Counted from the first letter of the stretch, positions 39,316 through 48,601 are shown. The stretch: 64,000 nt of DNA from Pelagomonas calceolata (GCA_918797485.1 CAKKNE010000006.1:496001-560000), one strand, 5' to 3'. A program made the numbers and translations. Notes: generated from the sequence alone by a model not told the origin.

Positions 39316-39718
39316 GGCGTGGCTGCTGCTGTCAAAGGGGGGTGGTCCTGGGTGGCGCCTCGGGGCGGCGGCGCGGCGGCTGCGCTGGTTGCAGAGGTGA
39401 TTTGCAGCGTAGCGCGCTTCGTTTCAGCCAGCGGGCGGCTTGTGTAGCTTCGTAGAGGGCCGCGTCGACGCTGGCCGGCAGAGTTAGCTAGCGTGATGAG
39501 AGGCACTAGCAAGCAGCGCGGCCGACCAAAAAAGTCGTCTAGGGCGGCCAGCTAGCAGTAGCGTTTCGCAGAACTCGTTAATTATCAACATACGTGCCTT
39601 GCGCAGCCGCTGTTGGCAAGCGCGCAGCTCACAGTGCCCTGCAGAGGCGCTGCTTTCAAAAGTGGCCACAACCGGCGCTGCACGCCATCGCGGAGAGAGC
39701 GCGCAAAAGCCGTAAAAC
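39316..39718. other. Divergent intergenic region
   Basis: 403 bp between BUD31 (minus) and the TOG/CAP-Gly gene (plus). At 39684 the string CACGCCATCGCGG partly resembles an introner arm, too short to claim. Nothing else was recognised. Confidence 0.35.
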
Positions 39719-41056
39719 ATGTCCTGCTCCCACGTCGTCGCCGACGAGGTCGCGCGGGGCAACTTCGAGGACACGGGTCCCGACCGCGATTGGGGCGACA
39801 GAAACGAGGCGCTCTTAGCGCTCCAAAGACTCTTCGACGAGGCCGCTAGGATCGAAGAAAACGATGACGAGGCGATGTTCGACGCCGAGGCCTGGCGAGC
39901 TTTACGCTTGCCGTTGCAGCAGTGTTTGCGAGATCCGCGGAGTCATCTCGTGAGAGAGGCGTGCGGCTTGTTAGCAAAAATCGCCCACGCGTGTAATGAT
40001 GAGAGGGGCCTCCCGAAACAATGGGTTTCTAGAGATGGCGGCCGCCCTTGTTTACGAGATGCGACACCCGCGTTGTTCGAACTGCTCGGCTCGGGGAACA
40101 AGCTAAATGGCCGAGTGGCCGACGACTGCTTAGTTTCAGTTATTGATAGTACACGGTCGAAGCATTTGGTCGGCGCCGTCTTCGAACATGCGTCGGTGAA
40201 GCGCGCGGGCAAGGCGCCGTTCGTGCGCGAGTGCTGCGCGGCCTACGCGCTGCAAATTCTACGAACGTGGGACGACGTGTCGCGACTGGGCGATAATGAG
40301 GTGAGGCAGTTGTGTGCTGCGGTCTCTGATTTGCTGGAGGATCCGGCGGAACGGGCGCGCGCGGCCGCGCGGGACGCGTACCACGCGCTTGCTGAAGTCT
40401 GGCCGGACCGCGCGTCAGAAATTTCGAGAGACGTGGATCCCAAAATAGCGCGGTTGTTGCTTTCTTCGAATGTCGTCGTAGAGAGGCCACCAACACCACC
40501 TCCACCACCTCCACCGGAACCGCCGTCGGGCGTCGCGGAGGGTACTAGAGTACGAGTGCTCAAAAATAGGACAGGTACCGTCCGCTTTATTGGTGAGACG
40601 GCCTTTAGTTCGGGCGCCTGGGTCGGCGTCGAATTGGACGCGCCCGACGGCAAGCACGACGGCGTCGTCGACGGGAAACGTTACTTTGAATGTGGGGCGA
40701 ATCGCGGCGTGTTTGTCCGGGCCTCCCAGGCCCAGACCCTGTCCGAGGACGTTGCGCAGTCTTCCGAATTACCCAGGGCCGCTTTGTTGTGCCATGCGCA
40801 CAAGCATCTGCTGCGGGATTTGATGCGCGAGCTGCAAGCTCAGCTCGGGGCCGTCGGCGCGTACGAGAAACGGAGTCCGTCGATCGAGGCGGCGGCGGCG
40901 TATCGCGTCGCCGCCGAGCAGGCGGCGCCGCCCCTCGTGGAATTGCTGGCGGCTTATGAATTACGAGTGGCGGAGCTCGCGTCTTCTGCAAATCCGCCGC
41001 GGTCGCCGGGGCCGGGGACGTCTAGCGCGGGGCCGCCCGTTGGTGGGGCTGATTAA
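39719..41056 (+). CDS. Microtubule-binding protein with TOG/CLASP-N and CAP-Gly domains
   Basis: 445 aa, single exon. Residues ~20-250 are an HEAT-like TOG array of the CLASP N-terminal type (RDWGDRNEALLALQRLF, FVRECCAAYALQILRTW, ARAAARDAYHALAEVWPDRA). After a proline run, residues ~275-345 form a CAP-Gly domain: RTGTVRFIGETAFSSGAWVG, GKHDGVVDGKRYF, NRGVFVRASQ. GKHDG replaces the common GKNDG. By family, TOG binds tubulin dimers and CAP-Gly binds the C-terminal EEY/F tail of tubulin or EB proteins. The C-terminus is helical. It should act as a plus-end or tubulin-binding factor. Confidence 0.85.
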   Translation: MSCSHVVADEVARGNFEDTGPDRDWGDRNEALLALQRLFDEAARIEENDDEAMFDAEAWRALRLPLQQCLRDPRSHLVREACGLLAKIAHACNDERGLPKQWVSRDGGRPCLRDATPALFELLGSGNKLNGRVADDCLVSVIDSTRSKHLVGAVFEHASVKRAGKAPFVRECCAAYALQILRTWDDVSRLGDNEVRQLCAAVSDLLEDPAERARAAARDAYHALAEVWPDRASEISRDVDPKIARLLLSSNVVVERPPTPPPPPPPEPPSGVAEGTRVRVLKNRTGTVRFIGETAFSSGAWVGVELDAPDGKHDGVVDGKRYFECGANRGVFVRASQAQTLSEDVAQSSELPRAALLCHAHKHLLRDLMRELQAQLGAVGAYEKRSPSIEAAAAYRVAAEQAAPPLVELLAAYELRVAELASSANPPRSPGPGTSSAGPPVGGAD

Positions 41057-41066
41057 GACTAGCAAT

Positions 41067-41582
41067 TTATGAGGCGTCTGACGGCGTTTCGCGGGCGGCC
41101 GCGAGCGCTGCTCGCACTGCTCGCAAATCCCGCTCAACCTTCACAACCTCTGGATGGGCAGCTCCGAGGACGCGTCGCGCGGTCCGTTCTGCCTCCTCGA
41201 GCGTCGTTAAGGCTTCGCGGACATCGTCGAGCGTGGCGACGGGGTCGGTGTAGAGCGCCCGGGCGTAATTTATTTGCGACGTGAGCGTGAACGCATCACT
41301 CTTTCCGAGAACGCGTCGCGCAACGGGAATCGTTTTGCGCCAGAGCGATTTGGCTTCTTCGAAGCGTTTACTCAACATAAAGGAGGCCGCATAGTTGTTG
41401 GCTGCATTAATCGTTTTCGCATGTTCTTCGCCACGGTGCTTTAAATATCCGGAGTATGCGTCTCGCCGCATGGGTAGGGCATCTTCAAGCCGTCCGACCA
41501 TTTGATACGTGTTTGCAAGATTGCTCTGCACGTCGAGAATTCGTACTTCTGGTACGCCGTTGACGCGCCGCAGCACAGACAA
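41067..41582 (-). pseudogene. 5'-truncated TPR gene copy (MYND-TPR family)
   Basis: A 171-codon open frame of kinesin-light-chain-type TPRs (SNLANTYQMVGRLEDALPMRRDAY, NAANNYAASFMLSKRFEEAKSLW, ERTARRVLGAAHPEVVKVE). It resembles the C-terminal half of the neighbouring MYND-TPR gene (42188-43354) and stops the same way, but has no ATG near its start and no MYND or RING part upstream; frames there are closed. It is best read as a truncated duplicate. A hidden 5' exon cannot be excluded. Confidence 0.65.
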
Positions 41583-41812
41583 CCGCCCGGTCGCTATCGA
41601 CTGCGAGCGCCCGACGGAAGCGTCTATGCGGTTCGAAGGTCCAAATTTGAAAGATTACCCGAAGAGCCGCCGATCATCCGACGGTCGTCGTCGTCCATGT
41701 CCGAACCTGTGTGGAAATCAAAATTTTACGGCGCGTGCTGAATTGTCGCGTCGTCCTGCCCCGGTCGCCGCCGCGCGTGCCCGACCTCGAGGCGACGGCC
41801 TCAAACAGCCCC

Positions 41813-42139
41813 ATGGAGATGGCGACGCCGCGCGCCGGCGACGATAATAGTTTAGAGGCCGCGCGAGCCGCGGCCGTGGTCGCGGCGGCCGCGCCGATGC
41901 CGGCGCCGCCCGTTCAAAGGAGAAGGAGCGTCGAGCCGTGTTTAGCTTCATTGATCGACGACCTCAAGCTCAAGCCCGCCCAGGCCGAGTCGCTGGAGCA
42001 GCTCCTCGACGAGCACGAGGTCCACGACCTCGCCACGGCGCAGATCCTCGACGCGGACGACTTCAAGGAGATCGGCATTAAAGTAGGGACGCGGAAGAAG
42101 CTCCTCGAGCGGCTTGCGTCTTCCGCGTCGGAGGCGTGA
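41813..42139 (+). CDS. Small SAM-domain protein
   Basis: 108 aa from the ATG at 41813. The first ~45 residues are Ala-rich and low complexity. Residues ~45-105 fit a SAM domain: SLIDDLKLKPAQAESLEQLLDEH, VHDLATAQILDADDFKEIGI, GTRKKLLERLAS. SAM domains self-assemble or bind other SAM domains, RNA or lipids. No catalytic part is present, so it may be an adaptor. It lies between two copies of a TPR family. An earlier in-frame start exists only with a non-ATG codon. Confidence 0.75.
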   Translation: MEMATPRAGDDNSLEAARAAAVVAAAAPMPAPPVQRRRSVEPCLASLIDDLKLKPAQAESLEQLLDEHEVHDLATAQILDADDFKEIGIKVGTRKKLLERLASSASEA

Positions 42140-42187
42140 GGAGTGGGGCGTGCCTTCCCGGCGGGTAATACGTATCATCTAGTGCTC

Positions 42188-43354
42188 TTACGCAAACTCC
42201 GACGGATGTTCCAGCCTGTTCTGGAGGATCTTTCGCGCCAACGCCAGGCCCTGCTCGTAGCCCAGTGTCTGCGGGTGTTGGTTTCCAAACACCCGTCTCG
42301 CGGTGCGACAGATATCCTCCATGGCCTCAACGTGTGCACGCACGGCGTCCGTGCTCTTGTCGACGCGGAGAGCGTGCGCATGGGCCCACCTGAGGCGGAT
42401 CGTGTGTTCGTGCTCAGGCCCGAGAACACACTGAGCCGTGACCAGAAGCTCATATTCGCGCAAGAAAGCGTCCAACTCGTCGATACGTTGCACCCTAACC
42501 ATATCAATCGTGAGATTGGCACCTGCTAGAAGCGTGTCAGGGTTGGCGACTCCACCTACTTGTTTGAGTTGATCGAAAATGCCGCGGCGCGCCACTAGGG
42601 CCTCGGAGGTTCTGCCGAGCTCACTTAAGCAGCCCGCGATATTGCCTTTCAACGTGATAATGTTTCCGGTGTCCCACGGATAATGTTTGAGCCGCACGGC
42701 CAAGGCTACCTCGTACACCTTAAGCGCCATCTTGGCGGATTCAGGGTCTATCCCGCCGCGTTCCCCTCCAGTCATAAACAAGGCGTTGCCGAGAACCATC
42801 AGCGCCTCCACCCGACGCGTGCTGGTCTCCAACGGCCGGCCCGCGTACGTCTTCCAGCACGCCCAGCCTAGCGCGCACCCCGCTTTGCCGTGGTACCATT
42901 GCTCGCACTGATTGCACGCGTACCACCGCATCCACCTCTCATCCAACGCCTTGTCACCCAATTTGTTCTCCTCGACCTCCGCGACCAAAATCTTGGCCTG
43001 CTCCGCCAGACATGACACGTGCACGAAGCCCGCCGTCCCGCGGCACGCGCAACCGCGCACGAGTCCTTCCTTCGTTTTCCAGTGGAGGGCCTCGGTGCAG
43101 ATGTAGCACGTCTGGCCCTTCGTGGCGTCCGCGCATTTCTCGACCGCGGCCACGACGGCCTCCTTGTAGTTATTGTCAGCGTAAATTTCTTCCGGGCCGC
43201 CGCGACGCTTGATCACCGGACACAGTTCCTTGTGGCCGCCTTTCCAGTGCGTTTTTTGGCAGTCCCGTCCGCAGTAGCGAGTCTTACACACGCCGCAGCG
43301 CGGTGCCGTCAACGGGATCTGTACATTACACGAGGCACACTGCGTGCGAAGCAT
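42188..43354 (-). CDS. MYND finger, RING-CH-like and TPR protein
   Basis: 388 aa. Residues 6-45 form a MYND zinc finger (CASC, CGVCKTRYCGRDC, HWKGGHKELC). Residues ~82-160 resemble a RING-CH finger: CYIC, RGCACRG, FVHVSC, and a second CNQCEQWYH. The rest is TPRs, e.g. TGNIITLKGNIAGCLSELGRTSEALVARR. MYND fingers bind Pro-rich motifs and RING-CH fingers can act as E3 ligases. This domain order appears in large families in some algae. The truncated copy at 41067 belongs to the same family. It is divergent from RPN12. Confidence 0.85.
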   Translation of the reverse strand: MLRTQCASCNVQIPLTAPRCGVCKTRYCGRDCQKTHWKGGHKELCPVIKRRGGPEEIYADNNYKEAVVAAVEKCADATKGQTCYICTEALHWKTKEGLVRGCACRGTAGFVHVSCLAEQAKILVAEVEENKLGDKALDERWMRWYACNQCEQWYHGKAGCALGWACWKTYAGRPLETSTRRVEALMVLGNALFMTGGERGGIDPESAKMALKVYEVALAVRLKHYPWDTGNIITLKGNIAGCLSELGRTSEALVARRGIFDQLKQVGGVANPDTLLAGANLTIDMVRVQRIDELDAFLREYELLVTAQCVLGPEHEHTIRLRWAHAHALRVDKSTDAVRAHVEAMEDICRTARRVFGNQHPQTLGYEQGLALARKILQNRLEHPSEFA

Positions 43355-43635
43355 AATTGATGATGTTTGTTATCCCGAAAACCGGCTGTACGCGTCGTTT
43401 TGGCAAGGACCATCACAGCTAGCGTCCCGTAAGGCACTAGCAACACCGGCAAACAAGCGCGCGGCACAATTGAGACGCTGCGCGAGCACGCTGCTACCCG
43501 CATTTATTAGAATCCCGCCCTGCGCAACCCGCAGTTGCCTCATAATCAACCTCACGCGGCCTTGCGCCCCCCGCAAGCCCCGCGCCAGACCCACAGCCCC
43601 AGCGGTCACAGTCGCTGCGCGACCGCCAGACTGCC

Positions 43636-44388
43636 ATGGCCGCCCAGCTCTTCAGTGAACTAGAACAGACCTTCGCCCGCAAGGACGACGCCGCCGTCGA
43701 GGACGTCGTCACTCGGATCAAAGTGGCTCTGCTCGACGTCGACCCCTCTCCGCAGTCCGCTTTACTAGGCCAAAGGTCTCTGGAGTACGCCGTGCTAGCG
43801 GCGGCGCGGCGGTCGGACAAAGCGGCCTTCCAGAGGCACGTCGCGCAATTGAAAGCTTCTTACTCCGACCCGGCATTGGCATCGCAATCCCAAAAACGCA
43901 GAACCATTCTAGGCTTGCACTTATTGTTCTTAGTGACGGAACATAGACTAGCCGAGTTCCACTCGGAGCTCGAGTTGCTCAGCAAGGACGATCTGGAGTG
44001 CGCGGAGGTTCAGTTTTCGGCTCAGCTCGAGCGAGCTTTAGTTGTCGGAACTTATGAAAGAGTACTAGCAGCGAGAAACTCGACGCCGAACAACGAGGCC
44101 TACGGGCCCTTCATGGAGCTCTTGGTGGACACCGTGAGACAAACTATTGCTGATTGCGCGAGTGCTGCTTATGAATCTCTAGACGTGGGCTCCTTCCGGC
44201 AGATGCTCATGCTGGCGTCTGATAGCGAATTGCAAGAGTTTGCTGCGTCGAGTCATCCGGAGTGGGTCCTGGACAGCGGAAGAGTCGTCTTCGCCGCTCC
44301 AGTGACCGCGAAAAGTGAGCGCGTGCCGGCGACGCGGCTGATCAAGGAGAACCTCGCCTACGCGACGGAGCTGGAGCGCATCGTGTAG
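43636..44388 (+). CDS. RPN12: 26S proteasome non-ATPase subunit RPN12 (PSMD8)
   Basis: 250 aa, single exon. Family features: LFLVTEHRLAEFHSELELL, VQFSAQLERALVVGTYERVLAARNSTPN, FMELLVDTVRQTIADCASAAYESLDVGSFRQMLML, and ending LIKENLAYATELERIV. These are the TPR-like helices and winged-helix PCI region. By family, RPN12 is the last subunit joining the proteasome lid and binds RPN3. Length is typical. The promoter is shared with the MYND-TPR gene. Confidence 0.95.
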   Translation: MAAQLFSELEQTFARKDDAAVEDVVTRIKVALLDVDPSPQSALLGQRSLEYAVLAAARRSDKAAFQRHVAQLKASYSDPALASQSQKRRTILGLHLLFLVTEHRLAEFHSELELLSKDDLECAEVQFSAQLERALVVGTYERVLAARNSTPNNEAYGPFMELLVDTVRQTIADCASAAYESLDVGSFRQMLMLASDSELQEFAASSHPEWVLDSGRVVFAAPVTAKSERVPATRLIKENLAYATELERIV

Positions 44389-44530
44389 GAGCCTAACTTT
44401 ACGTTATTTCTAGTCGAATCTTCTAGTCGCGGCGCCTCCCTCGGCGTCCAGGCTCTAGCTCTCTCCGCTCCAGAGTTGCTCTGCCCAGTTGGCTTTGTCT
44501 CGCGTAGCTGGCGCTCGTGCAAGAGCTGCA

Positions 44531-45373
44531 ATGCGAGTTCTATTGCTCGCCGCAGCTTTACGACATGCGAGTCGCACAGCTCACGGTCTTAGCCTTGCCA
44601 CGCAGCACCGTCGGCGCGTGTTGCGTGGAGTGCTACGGCAGGAGCTGGAGGGCCAGCACCGCGCGCGGGTAAATTTGGAGGCGGAACTCGAGCGACGACG
44701 CGACGTACAGGACGTCGACGACGGCGAGGCACATAAAAAGGAGTACGCGAAAGCCGTCAAGCGCGCCGCGGCCGTGCCGCGGCGACTCGTCGAAGTAACG
44801 CGCCGCGGCGAGCAACTCGAGGCCTTGCTCGAGCGATCGCGCGGCGCGACAGAGGACGAGGTCAATAATCTATATCAAGAGGTCGCGGACGAATTAGCTG
44901 ACAAGCTCGAGACGTTCGACGTGGACGCGGCCGCCCGCGACCAATTTGGCCGCCCGGCGGGCTTCGATGGACTCGTAATCGCGAGCCCGCGTGGCGTTCC
45001 CATTTTGGTCGCGCGCCGCTCCTTCAGCGACGAGCTCCTGCGTCGCGTCGGCCGCGGGACGGACCTCTGGTTCCAGTGCGTCGAGGGCCGCGGCGGGTCG
45101 CGCGTGCTCCTGCGGACGTCCTGCGTGCCGTCGCTCTCGAAGAGCCCGCGCGAGTGCATGGAATTCGCCGCGGACCTGGCCGCATACTTCGGCGGCGGGG
45201 CGCGGGGCGACGACGCCGTCGAGGTCATGTATACGGACTCGCGGCGAGTCGCCAAGCGCGGGAGCCGTGTCGGCCAGCTCAAGCCGAAGAAGCGTCTGGG
45301 CACGGTCTGGGCGCGGCCGGGCCGCGTCGCCGACGCCGCGCGGGAGGCGCAGGAGGACCAGGGATTTCTGTGA
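44531..45373 (+). CDS. NFACT-R (DUF814) domain protein, probably plastid-targeted
   Basis: 280 aa from the ATG at 44531, which starts a signal peptide-like leader (MRVLLLAAALRHASRTAHG) followed by a basic stretch: this fits a bipartite leader for a complex plastid. Residues ~30-125 are coiled. Residues ~145-270 are an NFACT-R domain: FDGLVIASPRGVPILVARRS, GTDLWFQCVEGRGGSRVLLRTS, VEVMYTDSRRVAK. In bacteria and eukaryotes (RqcH, Tae2/NEMF) this region binds tRNA/ribosomes in ribosome-associated quality control. This copy lacks the N-terminal NFACT-N. It may work on plastid ribosomes; that is inference. Confidence 0.75.
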   Translation: MRVLLLAAALRHASRTAHGLSLATQHRRRVLRGVLRQELEGQHRARVNLEAELERRRDVQDVDDGEAHKKEYAKAVKRAAAVPRRLVEVTRRGEQLEALLERSRGATEDEVNNLYQEVADELADKLETFDVDAAARDQFGRPAGFDGLVIASPRGVPILVARRSFSDELLRRVGRGTDLWFQCVEGRGGSRVLLRTSCVPSLSKSPRECMEFAADLAAYFGGGARGDDAVEVMYTDSRRVAKRGSRVGQLKPKKRLGTVWARPGRVADAAREAQEDQGFL

Positions 45374-45398
45374 TCTGTTAGTAACGACATAGTGTATT

Positions 45399-46091
45399 TT
45401 ATTTGTGTTTTGAGCCGCACCCCCAGCAGCGCGCGCGGCCGTTCTTGTGCGGGAAGAACGAGCAGATCTTGCGCTGAGCGCGATCGCTTCGGCGGCGGGG
45501 GATGTCGTAGGTCGTCCGGAGGTAACGAACGCCCTCCGCATAACCAAACGCAGAAATTTTCTCCCAGACCGGGTCAAGTTCCCGGTCAAGAGCTTCCTCA
45601 AGTTCACGTCCTCGCAGTCCCGCTTCGAAGAACCTTTTTTCGACTAAATCGACAAGCCTACAAAACTCGGTCTCTTCCTCGACGCACTTGCCGCAACCAC
45701 AGTAGTCATGAACGTACTCGCCGCCCTCCATCCGCAGCTGTTGAAACGGAGCGATTTGCGCTCGCACACATATCTCGATCTCGTTGAAGTGGAACTGCAG
45801 ATAGCACGCGCTGGGGTGCTCGCTTTTCGGGCCGCCGAACTGAAGCGTGACGGTGGCGTCCCCGTGGGTCGTGAGGCTGTTGAGGTCGACGCCCGCGACC
45901 GTGTTCACGGTCGCCTGGCAGAGCCAGCAGGGCCCGTGCGGAATGACGGCGCCCGCGTGCCCTTGGCTATCGTATTGTAAAATCGGAGCCTGCAAAGAAA
46001 ACGTAAAGCAGACGTCGTGCGTGTCCGCGGTCTGCAGGAAGCTGACGGTGTGAGCAATCAGCTCCGGTGGTAAATTTGAAACTGAGGCCAT
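45399..46091 (-). CDS. Unknown protein with F-box-like start
   Basis: 230 aa from the ATG at 46091. SNLPPELIAHTVSFLQTAD at the N-terminus resembles an F-box start. The middle has a beta-rich part with CWLCQ and the end has a CGCGKC and CWGCG cluster which could bind metal. No domain name is justified. It converges on the NFACT-R gene with 25 bp between the stops. Confidence 0.6.
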   Translation of the reverse strand: MASVSNLPPELIAHTVSFLQTADTHDVCFTFSLQAPILQYDSQGHAGAVIPHGPCWLCQATVNTVAGVDLNSLTTHGDATVTLQFGGPKSEHPSACYLQFHFNEIEICVRAQIAPFQQLRMEGGEYVHDYCGCGKCVEEETEFCRLVDLVEKRFFEAGLRGRELEEALDRELDPVWEKISAFGYAEGVRYLRTTYDIPRRRSDRAQRKICSFFPHKNGRARCWGCGSKHK

Positions 46092-46382
46092 AGCGTTCCC
46101 TGAGATGTGCAGTACTTGCCGTAGATGGCAAAACCGCCGCAGCCAAGAGGCGCTTTTTTCAAGTTTTTTGGATTGATACCGTAAGGACACGCGCGTTAAG
46201 CTAAGACGCACGCGTCGATATATAATGGACAGCGCGGTTGCGGGAGGCCAATGGCTCGTCTAACACGGCGCAAAACTGCGCGCCGGTGCGCCGCGCATTT
46301 GCTGGAAAAACCCGTGCCAGTCCTCGACCGCCGGGCACAGGAACGCATCGTCTAGGAGCGAGCCAATAACGACATAATGATA

Positions 46383-48347
46383 TTACTCGCGTCGTCGGCC
46401 CCACCACGACGACACGCTACACGAGTATTCGAGAGCTTCGACATAATGCCACCAGCCCGGCGGGATGTACAGGACCTCGCCCTTCAATAATATGAGATCG
46501 ACATAGGACGCACTTTCAAAGAGCGGGAACTTCCGGAGCGCCTCCCTTCTTTTATAAGGATTGGTCGGAGAAAACGCGTCCAGATCAATTTGCGACGACA
46601 CGTCCCGGTGGACACCGTCTGAGACAGGATATAATGAAGACGACTCCGACGGCGCATATAGTCGAACATATTTCGCGCCGACGACTTGCGCGAGCAGGTT
46701 GTGCGACTTATCTCGATGCAAGGGACTAATGGTACCGTAGCCGATCCACGCGTTCTGAATCACGTCTCCCTCGCCACACCCGCAGTAGTCATGACTCGCT
46801 ATATCTCTCCTCAATCTAGGTATTTGATCTAATAAAGCGTGCTGCGCGAGATAAGCCTGGGCATCGCCCCTTTGCACGTATTCCCGCAGGAACGAAGAGA
46901 GGGGCATGAGCTGCTCGTTCATTTTCTCATCCAAGTAGTGTCGTCCCAACTCGACGGGTACCAAACGTCTCCCAGCCACATGGTCCAAATAGCCCAGGTC
47001 CGACCACTTTTGTAGCGCCGGCCAGTGCTCTATGCAGCCCTCGAGTACCGCTGGTGTTGACACGTCAAAGCATTCATTCTTGAATGTGGAGATTGATGGT
47101 GCTGACAATCGCAAGATATCCTGCGAGGAGGAGACACTACGAGCACAGGAATTGGGCATCGGACTTTTCCACGGCGGTCCTTCATATGTTGAAGGTTCGG
47201 GGTCCAGCGCCTCGATGAGTTCTAGTAGTTGTGATCTGTGTCTTGTATCACCGAGCATGAGCCCTAGGTCCGCCTGTCGGACCGCTTCCTCAACATCATC
47301 TAGTAAAGACGCTCTATAATAAGCAGCCACGGCGTAAGCTCTTCTCCACTCGATAGGAGCGTCGCGCCAGTGCCGTGAAGGGTCGTGCAGCACCTGGTAG
47401 GCCTTGTCGCACACCAAACGCCAGGCCTCCTCATTCCCTTGATTGGCGGCGGCCGCCTCGAGCAGCGACGCGTCGGGCGCGTCGACGGCGGCCTGGGTGG
47501 TGATGGCGCGGAGCTCCCTCAGACAGTCGTCGACGTCCGGGCCTCGTAAGTTGAGGCGGGGCCGCTTGCGCGGCGGCGGGGCCGTCGTCGGCGCGGCCGG
47601 CGGCTCCGGTTTGGGCGCGGGCGCCGCGACCGGCGCCGGCGCCGCGCCGGCCGGCGGCCCGCGCCCGACGAGCTCGGGGAAGAGCACCGCGCGCTGGACG
47701 GGCAGCTCGACGGGCGCCGGCGGAGGACACGGGATCGCCAGCCGCAGGGGCCCCGCGCCGGCCACGATGGGTGCCGAAGAGTACTGCGCGTAGTAGGCGC
47801 GCCTCGCAGATGACGACGCGTTGGCACCAGACGAATGAACGCAGTCGTCCGCCAATAATACGACGTCGCCGGCGCCGCAGCGGACGGGCACCGCCTCACC
47901 CGCATGTTTGACGACGAGGCAGCCGTTCGCCTCATCACAATCGTCCAACGCACACCAGCAGCTCACGTAGCGCGGGCACGTCTCCGGACTCCAGCCCGGG
48001 ATCTGGAGCTCGGCGTCGGCGTGCCAGCGGAATTCGACGGACGTACAAGGTGGCTTGACGACGTAGTGCTCGTTGAAGAGCACTACCTGTGATGAACCGA
48101 GGTGCTGCTCCGCGATTCGAGGCAGCACTTCGAAGAGCACCCTTTCTGCTGGAGGGCGTTTCCGTGCGGCGACGTAGGCCGCTCTATCAATGCGCCAATC
48201 ACCTTCCGGTTGATCTTTCAAAGGTTCACACACACACCCATTCTCGAGCGAGGGCGGAGCTTCCGCCGCCAACGCGTCGGCCTCGCCGCGCAAGGCCTCG
48301 AGCTGCGCTTCAGTAAGCGCCTCTCTGATAACTGCGAAGGGCCTCAT
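46383..48347 (-). CDS. PhyH-JMJD5 double 2-oxoglutarate dioxygenase fusion
   Basis: 654 aa from the ATG at 48347. Residues ~1-195 are a phytanoyl-CoA dioxygenase-like domain with iron ligands H109-x-D111 (WHADAE), H171 and downstream Arg (ARRAYY). After a Pro-rich linker, residues ~310-420 match the helical N-terminal half of JMJD5/KDM8, and residues ~430-650 are its JmjC domain: GTISPLHRDKSHN with the HxD, LLAQVVGAKYVRLYAP, and IPPGWWHYVEALEYSCSVSSWW with the distal His. By family, JMJD5 hydroxylates arginine or acts on protein tails. All iron ligands appear present in both domains. Start overlaps the stop of the small upstream frame by 4 bp (ATGA). Confidence 0.85.
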   Translation of the reverse strand: MRPFAVIREALTEAQLEALRGEADALAAEAPPSLENGCVCEPLKDQPEGDWRIDRAAYVAARKRPPAERVLFEVLPRIAEQHLGSSQVVLFNEHYVVKPPCTSVEFRWHADAELQIPGWSPETCPRYVSCWCALDDCDEANGCLVVKHAGEAVPVRCGAGDVVLLADDCVHSSGANASSSARRAYYAQYSSAPIVAGAGPLRLAIPCPPPAPVELPVQRAVLFPELVGRGPPAGAAPAPVAAPAPKPEPPAAPTTAPPPRKRPRLNLRGPDVDDCLRELRAITTQAAVDAPDASLLEAAAANQGNEEAWRLVCDKAYQVLHDPSRHWRDAPIEWRRAYAVAAYYRASLLDDVEEAVRQADLGLMLGDTRHRSQLLELIEALDPEPSTYEGPPWKSPMPNSCARSVSSSQDILRLSAPSISTFKNECFDVSTPAVLEGCIEHWPALQKWSDLGYLDHVAGRRLVPVELGRHYLDEKMNEQLMPLSSFLREYVQRGDAQAYLAQHALLDQIPRLRRDIASHDYCGCGEGDVIQNAWIGYGTISPLHRDKSHNLLAQVVGAKYVRLYAPSESSSLYPVSDGVHRDVSSQIDLDAFSPTNPYKRREALRKFPLFESASYVDLILLKGEVLYIPPGWWHYVEALEYSCSVSSWWGRRRE

Positions 48348-48601
48348 TTGTTCTTCTGGAGCAGCCAGGGGTCGCCGCTGCCTCGCGCCATCGGCTTCAT
48401 AGCTTGTTTCACCCACCAGGCCAAGGCTACCGCGTGGCCGAGGATCAATGCGACGAGGCCGAGGCCTAATAGAGGATGGTCTGTGAAGAAGAAGGTCATT
48501 CGTAGGCCAGCTTCCGCGGCGCGCGCACCAATATAATCCTGGAGCTTGCTAGCGTATCGACACACTAGCTCTGGTCCACTTTTGCATTGTGCCGCCTCCA
48601 T
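48344..48601 (-). CDS. Small single-pass membrane protein
   Basis: 85 aa from the ATG at 48601. A hydrophobic helix lies at about 39-62 (DHPLLGLGLVALILGHAVAL), and the C-terminus is basic and polar. No family recognised. Its TGA overlaps the ATG of the dioxygenase gene on the same strand in the pattern ATGA. It may be a separate gene with its own transcript, a dicistronic partner, or, if a sequencing frameshift exists, an N-terminal anchor of the dioxygenase. 57 bp separate its start from the divergent 48659 gene. Confidence 0.45.
   Translation of the reverse strand: MEAAQCKSGPELVCRYASKLQDYIGARAAEAGLRMTFFFTDHPLLGLGLVALILGHAVALAWWVKQAMKPMARGSGDPWLLQKNK

Noticed and set aside
39684-39697. CACGCCATCGCGG near the CLASP-like gene and CCACGCCATCGCCGCG near 37232
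   Set aside because: Each has only a single short arm match and no splice signals, so these were not listed as introners.
46383-48601. Bacterial-like operon implied by the ATGA overlap
   Set aside because: Everything else in the window is eukaryotic (spliceosomal introns, BUD31, eIF3g, proteasome). It is treated as an overlap, not as prokaryotic DNA.
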